Source of the DNA: Chrysogorgia sp. JL179-B06
Lineage: Eukaryota; Cnidaria; Anthozoa; Scleralcyonacea; Chrysogorgiidae
Assembly (NCBI GenBank): GCA_035772405.1
Contig: JAYKKM010000043.1
Span: 3,113,501-3,177,500 of the forward strand
Reading direction: 5' to 3'
Length of the DNA stretch: 64,000 nucleotides
Part shown: positions 24,893 to 36,439 of the stretch, piece after piece
Numbering within the stretch: position 1 is the stretch's first letter
How the letters are laid out: every line of letters starts with the position of its first letter
Translations under genes and position numbers: made by a program
Notes under the pieces: generated by a model
Told to the model about the DNA's origin: nothing
What the model saw: only the letters and a program-made list of their open reading frames with translations
Database searches by the model: none

Positions 24893-25242
24893 GGCCTATC
24901 GTACCATTTTAAGCTTGAGGCGACGTCCGCTTCGCAATCTGAAGTAGACTGGGTACGAGACCGACAAGGCTCGCACTACGTGACATGTGTCCATGAAACA
25001 TTAATAAAGAAACGTATACGTGATAGGCATATTGTTTTTGTATAAAAATGCATCTAACCGCACCGCATGGATTCCTTGATTGTCCTAATCGAGTGAAGAT
25101 TATTTTTCCATTTAAAAACTTATTGCGTTTGTCACCGGATATATATATATATATATATATATGGCCTGAACGCGCTGTGAACGCGTGTGTGGCGAACACA
25201 AAGATAAATTATTAAAACACTGTGGTTATGACCAGTGTTGCT
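24893..25242. other. No gene seen downstream of the channel gene
   Basis: Contains a 24-bp AT run at 25139-25162. No potassium channel pore exon was found in any minus frame here or further left to 22816. Confidence 0.5.
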
Positions 25243-26573
25243 TTAAGGTTTTCTTTGGGAAAACTCTAACATCTGCAAGTCTTTTGGGTCATCAAAGACA
25301 GTTGTCATTCTAGAGTAAGTTTGAACAAAGTACAAAGCCAGATAATTCCAATCGAATATCAATGCAACTTTCCGAACGCTTTGTCTGCATACTGAATGGC
25401 TTCTGGCTGTGAAATCACCGCGGGATACCTGAATTACTAAAATGAACTCTTGATTTTCAATTAAAATACAATGTTCATGTATGCCCGGTGTCATCATAGC
25501 AATTAAGAATGTCTTGTGAAATAAAATAGAAAGTGCAACCGATACAATCGGAACAGAGTCTGACTCTTTTCCCTGCACAAGAAATACGTGCGGCAACATA
25601 ACTTTAAAATTAATCTTAAGCAAATGTATCCATTATTTTGGGCCTTATATGAAGTATTGAAGAGAGATCTACCTACCAGATACGACTCTTTCTCTTCAAT
25701 GATGTGAATGACGTACGCTCCAAGAAATATGTTCAGAAAGTATGTAGTCACGATCACCTTGAAGGGCATTTTCTTGAGAAAAGTTTTGAACAAGAACATG
25801 TTGCTTAGCTCCGTTTGGGTGACAGACGCCAGGAATAAACAAGTCTTGTTTTTGGTGAACTGGTTGTGTTCCTTCATGTAACGGGCTACAGCATACAGTC
25901 TCAACAATACAAATAACTGAAGTTTATAGGAAATATCGAAGTAACGGTCCACAAGGGGAGGTATATGCAGCAGACACAATAAGCTCTCCAACACAAAGTA
26001 AGAAAGCAAGTTGGAGTTGAAAACGGTCGCCGAGTCGGGTAATAGGTTTCTTGCGATATCGAACTTGCAAATACTCGTGTATGTTAGGTAAACATTACTG
26101 CACATCAATAACGTCAAAATCGAGATAATGCTCTTGGTTGCCACTGCTGTAATTTCGCTCGTATTTAGCTCGTCAAATTCGTTGCGTGACAGACGCGTAC
26201 TACCGTGTTCCTCATCTGCTTTGCGCGAGCGATGTGTCACTTCGACATCGATGATCACAAACACGGCGACAACTAAGCCCAGCCAGCAAGCTGCTGTAGA
26301 ACATTTTTTCAAGTGTTCGAGGATGATTTTCTTGACAATTTCCATATCGTGAAATGTCTTGAGCGACAACTCAATTGAGCACAAGCTCTTAGTAGGCATC
26401 AGCTTTACATTATTCACCTTTAGTCTGTTCACGATGCTGAATCGACGAACCCAAGCGATGGGCGAAGTGACGGCTCTCAGAGTTGTCTGCCCTGCTTGCT
26501 GTGCTTGCGGTCTGTTGACGTTGATGGCATCTTTTTCCCCCCTAGCTTCATTACTGGGACGAAGGGTCTTCAT
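25243..26573 (-). CDS. SK-type calcium-activated potassium channel-like gene, two exons, atypical pore
   Basis: Exon 1 (26573-25677, 299 codons) shows five hydrophobic segments in the SK channel arrangement: S1 near residues 94-113 (VVAVFVIIDVEVTH), S2 near 147-166, S3 near 188-206 (FVLESLLCLLHIPP), S4 near 218-233 (LLRLYAVARYMKEHNQFT) and S5 near 271-292. SK channels have FICLELLVCAIH and FLRLYLIARVML at the same places. A 104-bp intron (25676-25573) is inferred from GTAGGT and TTGTGCAG ends and keeps phase. Exon 2 (25572-25243) then gives SILFHKTFLIAMMTPGIHEHC where SK pores read TFLSIGYGD; the GYG filter is absent, and no clear S6 or calmodulin-binding region follows before the stop at residue 409. 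It may be a non-conducting or decaying paralogue, or exon 2 may be wrong. Exon 1 assignment is firmer than exon 2. Confidence 0.6.
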
Positions 26574-29140
26574 TTCACATACGGGATGTACCTTGGAACA
26601 TATTTAAAAAGCCTGTTTTGCGATAAAACCGATCGCATCGGTAATCGAGAGAGCTTTCACCGTACGTGTCTGCGGACCTCCGACGTCTCCCAACGCAAGG
26701 CTTTGAATCGATAATGAGATATTCAATCTGAAATCGTCAATTTATATATTCCCAAAACCAATGGCAAACATCTTTATCTTCCCACTCATTCACCGATACA
26801 AAACCGATAGATCTTATCAGAATGTATCCCTCCATGTACTTGACGCACTGTGTACAGATACCAGTTATTGGTTTTTGAAAAAAAAATCAATAGTTCTCAC
26901 GTAATTCGCCGCTTATCGACTTCAGCTATGGCGGTGCAGAGTAACTTTAGTTTTTTTTGTTTTGCAATTAAGAAAATCGCAGCCCGCAAGATTTACGGCT
27001 CGTTGTCCAGCGTTATAGCCGTAACCTTATCTGGTATTTCAAGATAATTATGACTGGACAAACTGAAACAAATCGGATTTCGAGGGTAATTACCTTCACA
27101 ACATCCCGGTTGCTTGATGCAGCATGCATGTCGCGCTAAAGAAGTGTGATCTCAGTCAGATCGGACAATGCCAATGGGTGATTTGCGACAGCCGTTAAAA
27201 ACTTCATGTTAGCCTTATGCATGGTTCCCATATAGAGGTACTATTTAAGGTCTTTGCCAATTGAACTTTGTTTGTATTTCTTCGTTGAAAGGGAAATGCA
27301 CTGAGAAAGACAGTTGTCAATTTATTGCCTTACTTATCTCATATAACACTTAAGTCAAACAAATTAATATAATTTTGACGTATTTGTTGACACAGCCGTT
27401 GAAGCCTAAATACAGATTTGTATTAATGTGCACGTAATAATGTTGATGTTGGGAAATCCTAATTTATCGCTCAAAAGATTATTGAGCAAAGCTCTGAAAA
27501 TATACATTGTATGTGGTTCGTTCAGTGGTCAGTGAGTTCTAGCTAATTAACGTGCTGACGCGTGCAAATGCGGGTTGGCCTTCTTAGCTATTCTGCTAAC
27601 GACGCGATAAACCTTTTCTATCGCAGATACAAGAGGTTTGTTTATATGTGCTAGTAATTCAGTCGCGCCAGAATCTAGTCGCATCGGCTTTTGACGACGA
27701 AAGCCGTTCTATAGGTGAGATTTCGCCGGCCATTATGCTCACAGTGAAATATATAATTTTTATCGAAACATGTGAAGATCTCATTTTCTCTTAATAGGAG
27801 AAAACCTAGTATTTCATCAATATCTATATGATAAATAATATTCTGTTATTATAGAGAAATTTGATTCAAACGTTGATTATCCAAGTAAGCCAAATTCGTG
27901 ACGAATTTTTAAATCGCCAAGCCATCGGGACTATATTTAGCTTTAAGTTGTATTTAGTTTTAGTTTATTGGCTAACTTTAATAAATAGTAAATAAATAAA
28001 ATGTTTATAAATAATATAGAATTTGGAGTTATAAGCACTCGAAGCTAATAATATATATGTAATGAGTCAAATTAATGTTGGGTAATAATAAATATAAAAA
28101 ATAATAAAAACTTTATTTCAGTGTCAATGAAGTATGCAATCGGTCATGCACGAATTGCTGGTTCGTTTTATATTAACTTAATTTGACATTCCCTGCATGC
28201 GAGTCCGGCTCAGAAGCGATATGTCATTTCTCCATAGGAAGCGGTGAAATCGATGTCACAACAGGCCACTATAGCTGAAATTAGTTCACTCTGCATCATA
28301 AAATTAGCATAAATATTCATCATAAAGTGGGCGGCAAGCATGAAAACGAGCTAGGGTATGTGCATTTGGACAATCGTTGAAACCTTCGAAGCTTCTCGCC
28401 TCTCGGTGGTCCGTCTATAAGGACGTAAAAAGTGACCTATATAGACTTATCTACGGACGCCGGTTAAACGTTCGCCTTCTCGAATAAGGGCGTAAAACTG
28501 TTGATCCATGGCCGATATAAAGGACGTTAAATCGTAGGCCCCCCCCCTCCAATTAGTCGAGTTTGGCAAGCCTCGCGATATGGGTTCTCTCATTGTAGCG
28601 AAGCTTCCCTTGGGTTGCTGAGGGTGAACCGAGATCAACGCATGGCAATATATGATATCGTTTTTTACCATTAAACAGGATGTTCTCCATTCTGAGTTTG
28701 GCCTCTATAGTTCCCTATCTTCCTCTCCTGCTGATGTGTATATGCGGTGTGTAGTTATTAACTTCGGTAGTGTCAAATGCGCAAAGTCTATGATCATAGT
28801 TCGATACGTAACATCATGCATAACACTGCGACAATTATCAATACATGCATGACCCCTTGTTTTGTACAACAGGTTGGGGAATCAACAATAGGTTGAGGAA
28901 CAAACATCCTCAAAGGAACGTTTAGTCATAACAACGCCTAAAAGGTTTCCGTTATATAAAGCAGTATCATCTTTTAGATTGTGATGTTTTATATACCTTT
29001 TTTGATGTGCTAGTCCGCGGTTGCGTGCAAGTAAACATTTCTGAATGAATTATGACTCAAACTACAAATTACAACTCGACCTTTATGTCGCTGCGGTAAA
29101 CCAAGGTGTATTAATATGTTCAATTTAGGTATGATTTTGT
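26574..29140. other. Non-coding region upstream of the channel gene
   Basis: AT-rich, with no recognised coding region or repeat. The channel promoter should lie in the first part, but no clear TATA or initiator can be argued. A 75-codon minus frame at 28447-28671 is unrecognised. Confidence 0.5.
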
Positions 29141-29149
29141 TTTTCCTGT

Positions 29150-29380
29150 AATATGTTCTCCATATTCATAATGAAGCGGTTTTGTTTGTGGCACTTCGAA
29201 AAAAGTTCTGCCTCTTATTAATAAGAATTGTCTTGTCAGCTTTTGATTAGTAGCTTTTTTCTAAAAATGGACCATTTCAGTCCAAAATTTCGTTTTTTCT
29301 CTTTCAAATCCCAAATGTGTTTTGAAATTTCAGTGTTGTCTCGGTATGTTTTATCTGGTTTTATCGAGAATTAAAAGATA
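29150..29380 (-). pseudogene. Penelope GIY-YIG remnant
   Basis: The minus strand gives NTEISKHIWDLKEKKRNFGL and KWSIFRKK, matching the ELSKYIWTLKENNKDFSINW region of the complete copies. INKRQNFFRSATNKT follows, where the complete copies read LNKRAEIISQCRHRNKF. Different frames are needed, and the upstream YIG part is missing, so this is a short old fragment of another Penelope family. Confidence 0.65.
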
Positions 29381-29459
29381 GAGATGACAGACAACTGTTT
29401 ACCTAAGTAGAAATGACAGACTTCACCAAAGTAGAGATACTAGGTATTATGATACAGCT

Positions 29460-30250
29460 CTGTCAGTGCAGGGGAGCCATCACAGAGTGTTTGCCAATGG
29501 CTTTACATGTATAGGTGAGTTGGCTCAGTATCAGAGAAGTCTGACCCACCAAATGAGCCATAATACCCTGTTTGCCAACCCAATTATAGCCAACCCGGTC
29601 AGCAAGCCGGCCTGTGCTCATGTAACAACAATTCATCTGGCCAGCCAGCAAACAGGTTCAGTTTGAGAAAGCATTAAATCAGTTAATCTTTTTCTCAGTG
29701 CAGTATAAGACATATTAGTAAATCCAACCATTTGGCTGGCAGTAGCAAGGTGTCATAAGCTAAACAGCTGAAATAAATTGATGTGATTCAAAATCTTTAT
29801 TTCTTCGGGAAGTCAACATTTTGAGCCAGTAAACATATTCATAAATTTAGCACATTTAATGATTTGATTTATTAGTGGCTTTAGTGAGCCAACTTGCCTC
29901 GTAGTCAAGGCCAAAAATCAGTTCAAAGGTATGTATATCTGGCTGTACAGACCAAGTAACAATTGCAAATGGTATATGCTTGTGAGTCAGTCTGGAAAGT
30001 GGGCTAGCCTGCCTCATGTAATATCAGGACTAATTACTATCTCGATTAGCAAGCCAGCTTGCCTCCAGCTACAGTATGAAAGCCAAAAATCAGTGTGAAA
30101 GTTGTGTATCTGGCTGTGCAGACCAAATAACGGCTGTAGTGACAATGGAAAGTCACCATGGCTGAACAGGCTGTCATTAGTAAACAAGCAAACAATAACA
30201 AACTACAATGTTAAACAGTAAAAACTCGTTGCTCTGTGGTTATTCGAGCT
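29460..30250. repeat. Diverged internal direct repeats
   Basis: Segments near 29908-29965 and 30081-30137 are related (CAAAAATCAGT, ATCTGGCTGT, CAGACCAA in both). The surrounding DNA has many GCCAGC/GCAAGC words. Nothing coding was recognised. Confidence 0.45.
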
Positions 30251-30404
30251 GATGATATGACTAATTAGTACTTTGACAATTTGTTATGCAGTTATGTTCC
30301 TTCATACGATTAGAAGCTATTTTAAATTCCCAGGACTCCAGGAGCATAAAATCTTGTGCTTAACAACAATAGGTTAATTTCTAAAGGTCTCGTTTTTTTA
30401 AACA

Positions 30405-30810
30405 TGGACTGATAAAACATGGACTGGACTGGACTGGACTGATAAAACACGGACTGATAAAACATGGACTGATAAAACATGGACTGGTAAAACATGGACT
30501 GATAAAACATGGACTACTAAACTGGACTGATAAAACATGGACTGATAAAACATGGACTGATAAAACATGGACTGGTAAAACATGGAGGGTTAGGATCTTT
30601 GTTGTTTTGGGGTTAGCGATTATTTGTTAATGCATAGACATCATATATGAGATGTCTATACATTAACAAATAATCACTAACCCCAAAACAACAAAGATCC
30701 TAACCCTCCATGTTTTATCAGTCCATGTTTTATCAGTCCATGTTTTTTATCAGTCCATGTTTTATCAGTCCAGTCCAGTCCATGTTTTATCAGTCCATGT
30801 TTTACAACAT
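30405..30810. repeat. Palindrome with CATGGACTGATAAAA minisatellite on both arms
   Basis: From 30405 to about 30585 there are copies of a 15-bp unit (AACATGGACTGATAA), some shortened. A nearly perfect inverted repeat then folds around 30646 (arms of TTAGGATCTTTGTTGTTTTG and so on), and the inverted minisatellite follows at 30705-30810. Short reading frames here only translate the repeat. Confidence 0.9.
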
Positions 30811-31406
30811 GCCATGCCTGATGCCGTAGGCCGAGGGTCGTTTATGAGACCGAGGGCAGATATTTTTATACACGGACCGAATAAAACCGTAAATAACAAA
30901 TTATTTTTTTATATTATACAAGATAAAAGACTTGAGTTACTTTGTTCGGTATAAAACTGCATTATTTGGATGAGGAAAGAAAAACAAACCAAAATATATT
31001 TACAATTAGTCCAGTTAATAATGAAGCAACTAATTACGATAACAATTTTTAGTGGTCAGATATCGTAAAAACCCGCCGGCTCAGGTAGACAAGCAAATTG
31101 CAGGAATGTCTAGGATCCCGCCCGCTCATGATTATCAAAAAATAAACACTGTTATTCTCTTGAGATTTCAATTAATAAGTTGAATAATTAATTTGCCGTG
31201 CGTATTATTTAAAACTTTAGCATTCCGTTGATTTTAATGAATGTTATTTCACGCAGTTTTCATGTAAATAAAATATTAGCTCGCGAATAGGAATTTTTAT
31301 GTCTTCCGTCCTGTTACTGTTTAGATAATGATTATTCCAAATGTAATAGCATGATTATCTCTAAGATACGAAAATTCCTTAGATAACAAGGACAAGCAAC
31401 CTCGTT
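30811..31406. other. No gene or clear repeat seen
   Basis: AT-rich sequence without recognisable coding or inverted ends. Confidence 0.5.
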
Positions 31407-31876
31407 CCCAGGGCATTTTGCCTCCACGGTGGAGGTCGGCGAAAATGGCCCTGGGATCGGTTGGTCACAATCATGACACCCAGAATTTCTGAGTGTTTAG
31501 ATATAATTTTTGTGGTCTTTGTTCCATTGCCTTTGTCTATTTTGTTGACCTGAATAATTGAGAAATATTCAATGCTCTTCAGAGTGTTCGTGTCAGCATT
31601 CGTAGGCATAAAAGCAGCTAACAAGCTTAATAATCCACCAAACATCCATGGTTATGTCTCTTACAAAAGGTATGAAGAAGCATATATACAATTTAGCGAA
31701 AGCTATCACTTCTAATTTGCTGTAAAATTTGAAGATAGCATTCAGGTTTAGATGAATAAATTATACTCGGCTGAATTAATTGAGTTTCATGACAAGCCAA
31801 TCGCATTATAGAATGGACCAGCCGATCCCAGGGCCATTTTCGCCGACCTTCCGCCGTGGAGGCAAAATACTCTGGG
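31407..31876. mobile_element. 470-bp MITE with 60-bp inverted ends
   Basis: 31407-31467 and 31814-31876 are inverted copies, sharing ATTTTGCCTCCACGG, GGTCGGCGAAAATGGCCC and TGGGATCGG. The interior is AT-rich and non-coding. Outer ends CCCAGGG resemble hAT-type termini; no 8-bp duplication was confirmed. Confidence 0.75.
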
Positions 31877-32246
31877 TAAAAAAAACCAAAAAACTCTGGT
31901 ACTCTGGTTGTAGAATAAGGTAGAAAAACAGCAGTGAGAGATCTTTTGAGGTTATTCTATTTTCCGTCAATTAAAATTGGTTACCCGGTTCCGCTTTTGT
32001 GATCTGTTAAACATCGAGTTTTCAGCCCTAGTTTTGCTAAAGTTATTTGAACAACGACCGCGTCGAAAGAAAGGCTGGTACTTAAGGTTTGTGATGTCAC
32101 ACCGGTATGAAACGGCGAGAAAATACTGTATATTTTGGTTTTATTTTTGTGAAGTTTAGAATACTGTTTACTCTTGAGTGAGTGATAAGTGACAAACCAA
32201 ATATCAAGCACTGCAAGTCTGGAATATTATGTTCAATAAACCCACT

Positions 32247-32270
32247 ACCAGTATGACGTCATACTGGTAA
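32247..32270. repeat. 24-bp perfect palindrome with CRE core
   Basis: TACCAGTATGAC pairs with GTCATACTGGTA; the centre is TGACGTCA, a cAMP-response-element sequence. It may be chance or part of a small element. Confidence 0.6.
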
Positions 32271-33119
32271 TAGTGCCATTCTTCTCAAAACGCGGTCGTG
32301 CAACCGAAGAAACTACTCAATATAAATCCTGCGCTAATGCGCTATATCATGAAATTCCTTTTTTTCTTCACTTTCACAAAGTTAGATGACATCGCTTTCG
32401 GAGGAAAATAGAACCTCAAAAGGTATTGTTGACCTTTAACACACCCTCGCACAATATCTGTCCACGGTGAAGTGAAGACGTATACTTAAATTTATATCAA
32501 AGTTGTTCTCCTATTTGTATCATCAATGCTATAACTGTTCAATCGTGTTCCTTCGCTTCTCATTTTCTGTTGTGCGCGGCAATTATATTTCATTAGTTAT
32601 ACATAATTTTACCAATGGCCAATTCACCACCGGCACCGAACATACTGATTATCGGCCATTTATTTGAAAGGCGAGTTAAAGTGCCCATGAAATTAACGAA
32701 AATTAAATTTGTTTTATTTGAAAGAACTTTTAAAATAATGAAGAATATTAATTTACAGCTCTTTCATATATTTCACTTGGACCTAGTTCTTGAGATATTT
32801 AGACTTATGTGATATTCAAATGAGATAACATGACGTCAAAAGGTTTGCAATACATTTTAACATATTGAAAAAGCGTGTATATCTTTAAGATTATTAAAAG
32901 AAATCACTTCAAACTTTGCATGTAGATACAGATCACTAAACTGAAGAACATCGTTCAAGTTTTAATGTTGCAATAGTAATAGTATAGTTCCCTGCAGACA
33001 TCTAAGTCTCTTTGTCAAAAATCTTTGTTTTCTGACATATATAGCCATGTGTTGCACCAAAGTTAAACTTCAGTTTCGAATTGGTTAAGTCAGTGAAAAT
33101 CTGCTCAACCAGTAGGCTC

Positions 33120-34700
33120 GACCATTTGTGAGGAGGTGGTTGAGCTCCTGGCACGGAAGGTGCTGTCTTTTATTGTCGGTGAAATCAATGCAGCAAAATA
33201 TTATTCAATTTCGGTTGATTCAACACCAGACATTATGCATGTTGACCAACTAACTGTGATAACCCGCTATGTGCTACCAAGTGGCCCGGTTGAATGTTTT
33301 GTTGAATTTATCCCTATGTTTGCTCACACAGGAGCTGAAATGGCTAACATGATTCTGTGTTTCCTGGAAAAAAATGGCATTACCATTAACGACTGTCGTG
33401 GGCAGTCTTACGACAACGCCTCAAACATAAGTGGAAAGTATAATGGCGTTCAGGCACTCATTCCGGAAAGATGTTAAGTTGCCGATTACATACCGCGTGT
33501 ACAGTCTGTACAGCCCACTCGCTTAATCTAGTTGGTAAAAGTGACGCTGAATGTTGTTCTGCTGTTTTATATTTTTCAAGGACTGTATACCTGGCTCGCA
33601 GCATCAACGTATACCGCTGGCGAAAGCACCGAGAAAAGCTGGCTCATGGTTTTCCTGTACATAAGGCGTTGTCCAAGACACGATGGTCCGCATGTTAATG
33701 CTGCATGTTATTGTTAGTGCTATTAACAAAGGATACTATCAGAATATAGCGATGCTAGAAGAATTTTCTAATGATCAAGAGCAACCAGCAGACAGTCGAA
33801 TCGAAGCAGAAGGATTTCATAAGAAACTGCAACAGCTTGAAACTGCGATTTTACTCGAAGTGTGGGACACAGAACTTTCAGAAAACAAGCTTATCACTGC
33901 AAGAGCTAGTGGTCTGTCAGTGAATTCGGCTATTTGTCTACTGGAGTCACTCCTCAAATTTGTTGAGCGCCAGCGAACCGAGTTTGACAGTTTCGAAGAA
34001 AAAGGCAAAAAGAAGTGCAGCAGCAACAAAAGGTGCTAATAACTAATAAGCGTCAGCCGAAGAGAAAACGCCAGTTCGACGAGGGTACTAGCAAAGACAC
34101 AGTGCTCCCTCTGAGAGAAAAATTCAAGGTTGAAGTTTTTTTTGCCATCATTGATCAATTGTATGTGGCATTACGGCATCGTTTAGAAGCCTACGAAGCT
34201 GTGCACAGCAAGTTTGGGTTTCTCTCGCAGCTGTTAGATCTTCCTACAGAGTAAATCAACGCTCATGCTGCAGCAAATCTGGTGAAGGAATATCCAAACG
34301 ATCTTGAAGATTGTTTGAATTCGGAATTGGTACAGTTTGCTAGTCTATACAAAGCTGTTTGTGTGGATGTAGCTAGATACAGACACCATCGCTACTAGAA
34401 AAAAAGAAAGCACTGAACTCTGTATGTTCTTTCTTTGTATTGGGTACAAACATTTCCAAAAGTGAACATCGCTCTTCGCATCTACCTTTGTATGATGACT
34501 TCCAACTGCAGTGGCGAGCGGTCTTTCTCCAAGCTGAAACGTATGTAAGGAACGAGTTGCGGAGCACTATGGGCCAGGAAAGACTGAGCAATCTGTCACT
34601 CTTGAGTATTGAACGAGAAATTTTGCATTCACTTGACTTCACAGAGTTTATTAACGATTTTGCGAGGAAAAAGCTCGCAAGAAAGCTTTTTAAAATTTAA
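33120..34700 (+). pseudogene. hAT-superfamily transposase (DUF4371/ZMYM-like), broken into frames
   Basis: The first frame gives AAKYYSISVDSTPDIMHVDQ and CRGQSYDNASNISGKYNGVQ, the two aspartate-bearing motifs of hAT catalytic domains of the DUF4371 type. HSLNLVG and ALSKTRWSA follow in a shifted frame, then a helical middle section (33683-34254). The C-terminal dimerisation region ends the gene: CSGERSFSKLKR, LRSTMGQERLSNLSLLSIER and EFINDFARKK. At least four frame changes and two stops separate the pieces. An intact relative would cut and paste DNA as a dimer; this copy cannot. The N-terminal zinc finger was not found. Confidence 0.8.
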
Positions 34701-35109
34701 ACATGTGCGTTTGATTGATTTGTTTGGTTTTGAATATGATGTTATTAATTGTGCGCAGCAAGTTGTTTTCTCAGATCAGTTAATGTTATGTTGTTTCATT
34801 GAAAAGAGAAATAATAAGTTTGTAGCTAGTATTATCTGAGCAATCTGACATGTGCAGACAGTGCGTTATATGTTTGTTGTTTCGTAAACTTTGGTTTCAA
34901 AACTTGATAAGGTATAAAAATTCCAGAAACGTAGCTGACCCTGCCACCCGGACCCACACTTACTTACTGTATTATTCACTGCAGTACAGTGCAAGATGCC
35001 CCAGGGAGCCAATCCGAAAAACAGCCAGGGGCCTCAGGTACTCTTAATCCGCCACTGCCAGTGCCAACCCGAAAATGTTTGGGACGGAAGAGAAAACAAA
35101 TCATTTTAT

Positions 35110-35165
35110 TTTATCCCCTCGCCCGGCGCGAAGCGCCGGCCGAAGGCCTGAGGGCGAGGGTGCTA
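35110..35165. repeat. GC-rich hairpin
   Basis: CCCTCGCCCGGCGCGAAGCG is followed by an imperfect complement ending GAGGGCGAGGG, within AT-rich surroundings. A similar abrupt GC block is common in small inverted-repeat elements. Confidence 0.55.
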
Positions 35166-35439
35166 ATATCGACCGGCGTTTAGTCCCTTATCACGCGAGA
35201 TCCAAGCCGTTCCTAGATCTAGGATCAGTTTATAGGTATATATATATATATGATCAACCGTCCTCATGCGCGGCATCGGAAAATGTGGCACTGGTAACTA
35301 GATACTCAGATTAAATTGAACCGTCACAAGAGACATAGTTTTTTGAGGAAATAGAAATCCGAGTCCGAGTATGTATTTTGACTCGCTAATTCCAAATCTA
35401 ACATTTCATATTCAACATAATATTCGACGAAGTGACCAG

Positions 35440-35660
35440 TTTATAATCGACTAATTTCGAAGTACATAAACCGTTTTTACGAAGGGTACTCACGTTCTCG
35501 TAATATAGTAAACGCGTATGTTATGTATGTTGACTCGCTAATTCCAAATCTGTTTTCAGAGTTTAAATCGGTTAAATATTGGCCGAGATAACGTTCAAAC
35601 ATTTCTTCGACGAAACGGGCTTTTGGAAATTGTGAATTTTTGCAAAACAGAAATACACGG
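35440..35660. repeat. Interspersed repeat shared with 46.98-47.42 kb
   Basis: Contains AACCGTTTTTACGAAGGGTA, ATTCCAAATCTGTTTTCAGA and CGAGATAACGTTC, all present inverted near 47200-47420 and in part near 46990-47060. A poly-G tract of 12 or more follows at 35707. Confidence 0.7.
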
Positions 35661-36222
35661 CCACGGCGTGCGAGGTCTAGGCACCATGGATGGAGAAATT
35701 CCCGTAGGGGGGGGGGGGTAGAAAAGGCGGGCGAGGGGATTATTGCGAATTCGTATTTCTAGTTTTAGAAATAAAGATGTCTGAAAACTAATGTTACCAT
35801 GGTGACCATAAAACTACAACGATGTTCTTCAGTTTAGTGGTCTGTATCCACATGCAAACTGCAAAGTTTCAAGTGATTTCGTTTAATAATCTTAAAGATA
35901 TACACGATTTTTCAATATGTTAAAATGTATTGCAAACCTTTTGACGTCATAGGTTATCTCATTTGAATATCAAATAAGTCTAAATATCTCGAGAACCAAG
36001 TGAAATATGAAAGAGCTGTAAATTAATATTCTTCATTATTTTAAAAGTTCTTTCAAAGAGGTTTGTCCAATACTACGAAAGTATACGAATCGTTATTTTG
36101 GTGTAATTTTGTGTACGATCTGTAGAAATTGCATTTGCTTTCACAAGTCGTAAAAACAATTTACTAATCGTGAATTTTTGTTGAAAGAAAAAAATTTGCT
36201 CTGGGGTATCAGTACCAAGGGG

Positions 36223-36429
36223 AAGGCTAAAAGGGATGACTCAAAAGGACCTTTCTGTTTTTTCATTCTTCGTTAGGTTATGGATAGCTACGGTTAGGGC
36301 TAGGTTTAAGGTTAGGATCAAGGTTAGGATCAAGGTTAGCGTTAGGGTTAGGATTAAGATTGAGATTAGCGTTAGGATTAGTAGTTCTAAAAAATGTGAA
36401 GGTCCTTTTGAGTCATCCCTTTTAGCCTT
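36223..36429. mobile_element. 207-bp MITE with telomere-like core
   Basis: Perfect 31-bp inverted ends (AAGGCTAAAAGGGATGACTC at the outer part) at 36223-36253 and 36399-36429. The centre is a run of TTAGGG-like words (GGTTAGGGC, GGTTAGGATC, GTTAGGGTTAGG, GTTAGGATTAG), degenerate but all on one strand. Confidence 0.85.
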
Positions 36430-36439
36430 CACCCTGTAC

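Larger units (their letters stand above)
32700..36060. repeat. Pair of about 260-bp inverted repeats flanking hAT remains
   Basis: 32720-32975 and 35805-36058 are inverted copies (AATGAAGAATATTAATTTAC, TTTGCAATACATTTTAACAT and CACTAAACTGAAGAACATCG in both), with a few indels. They enclose the hAT transposase remnant. hAT ends are normally short, so these may be two independent insertions of a common repeat, or a composite element. Confidence 0.75.

Noticed and set aside
28447..28671. 75-codon minus frame starting MVKNDIIYCHALISVHPQQP
   Set aside because: No recognisable domain, no repeat support and no splice context; chance cannot be excluded.
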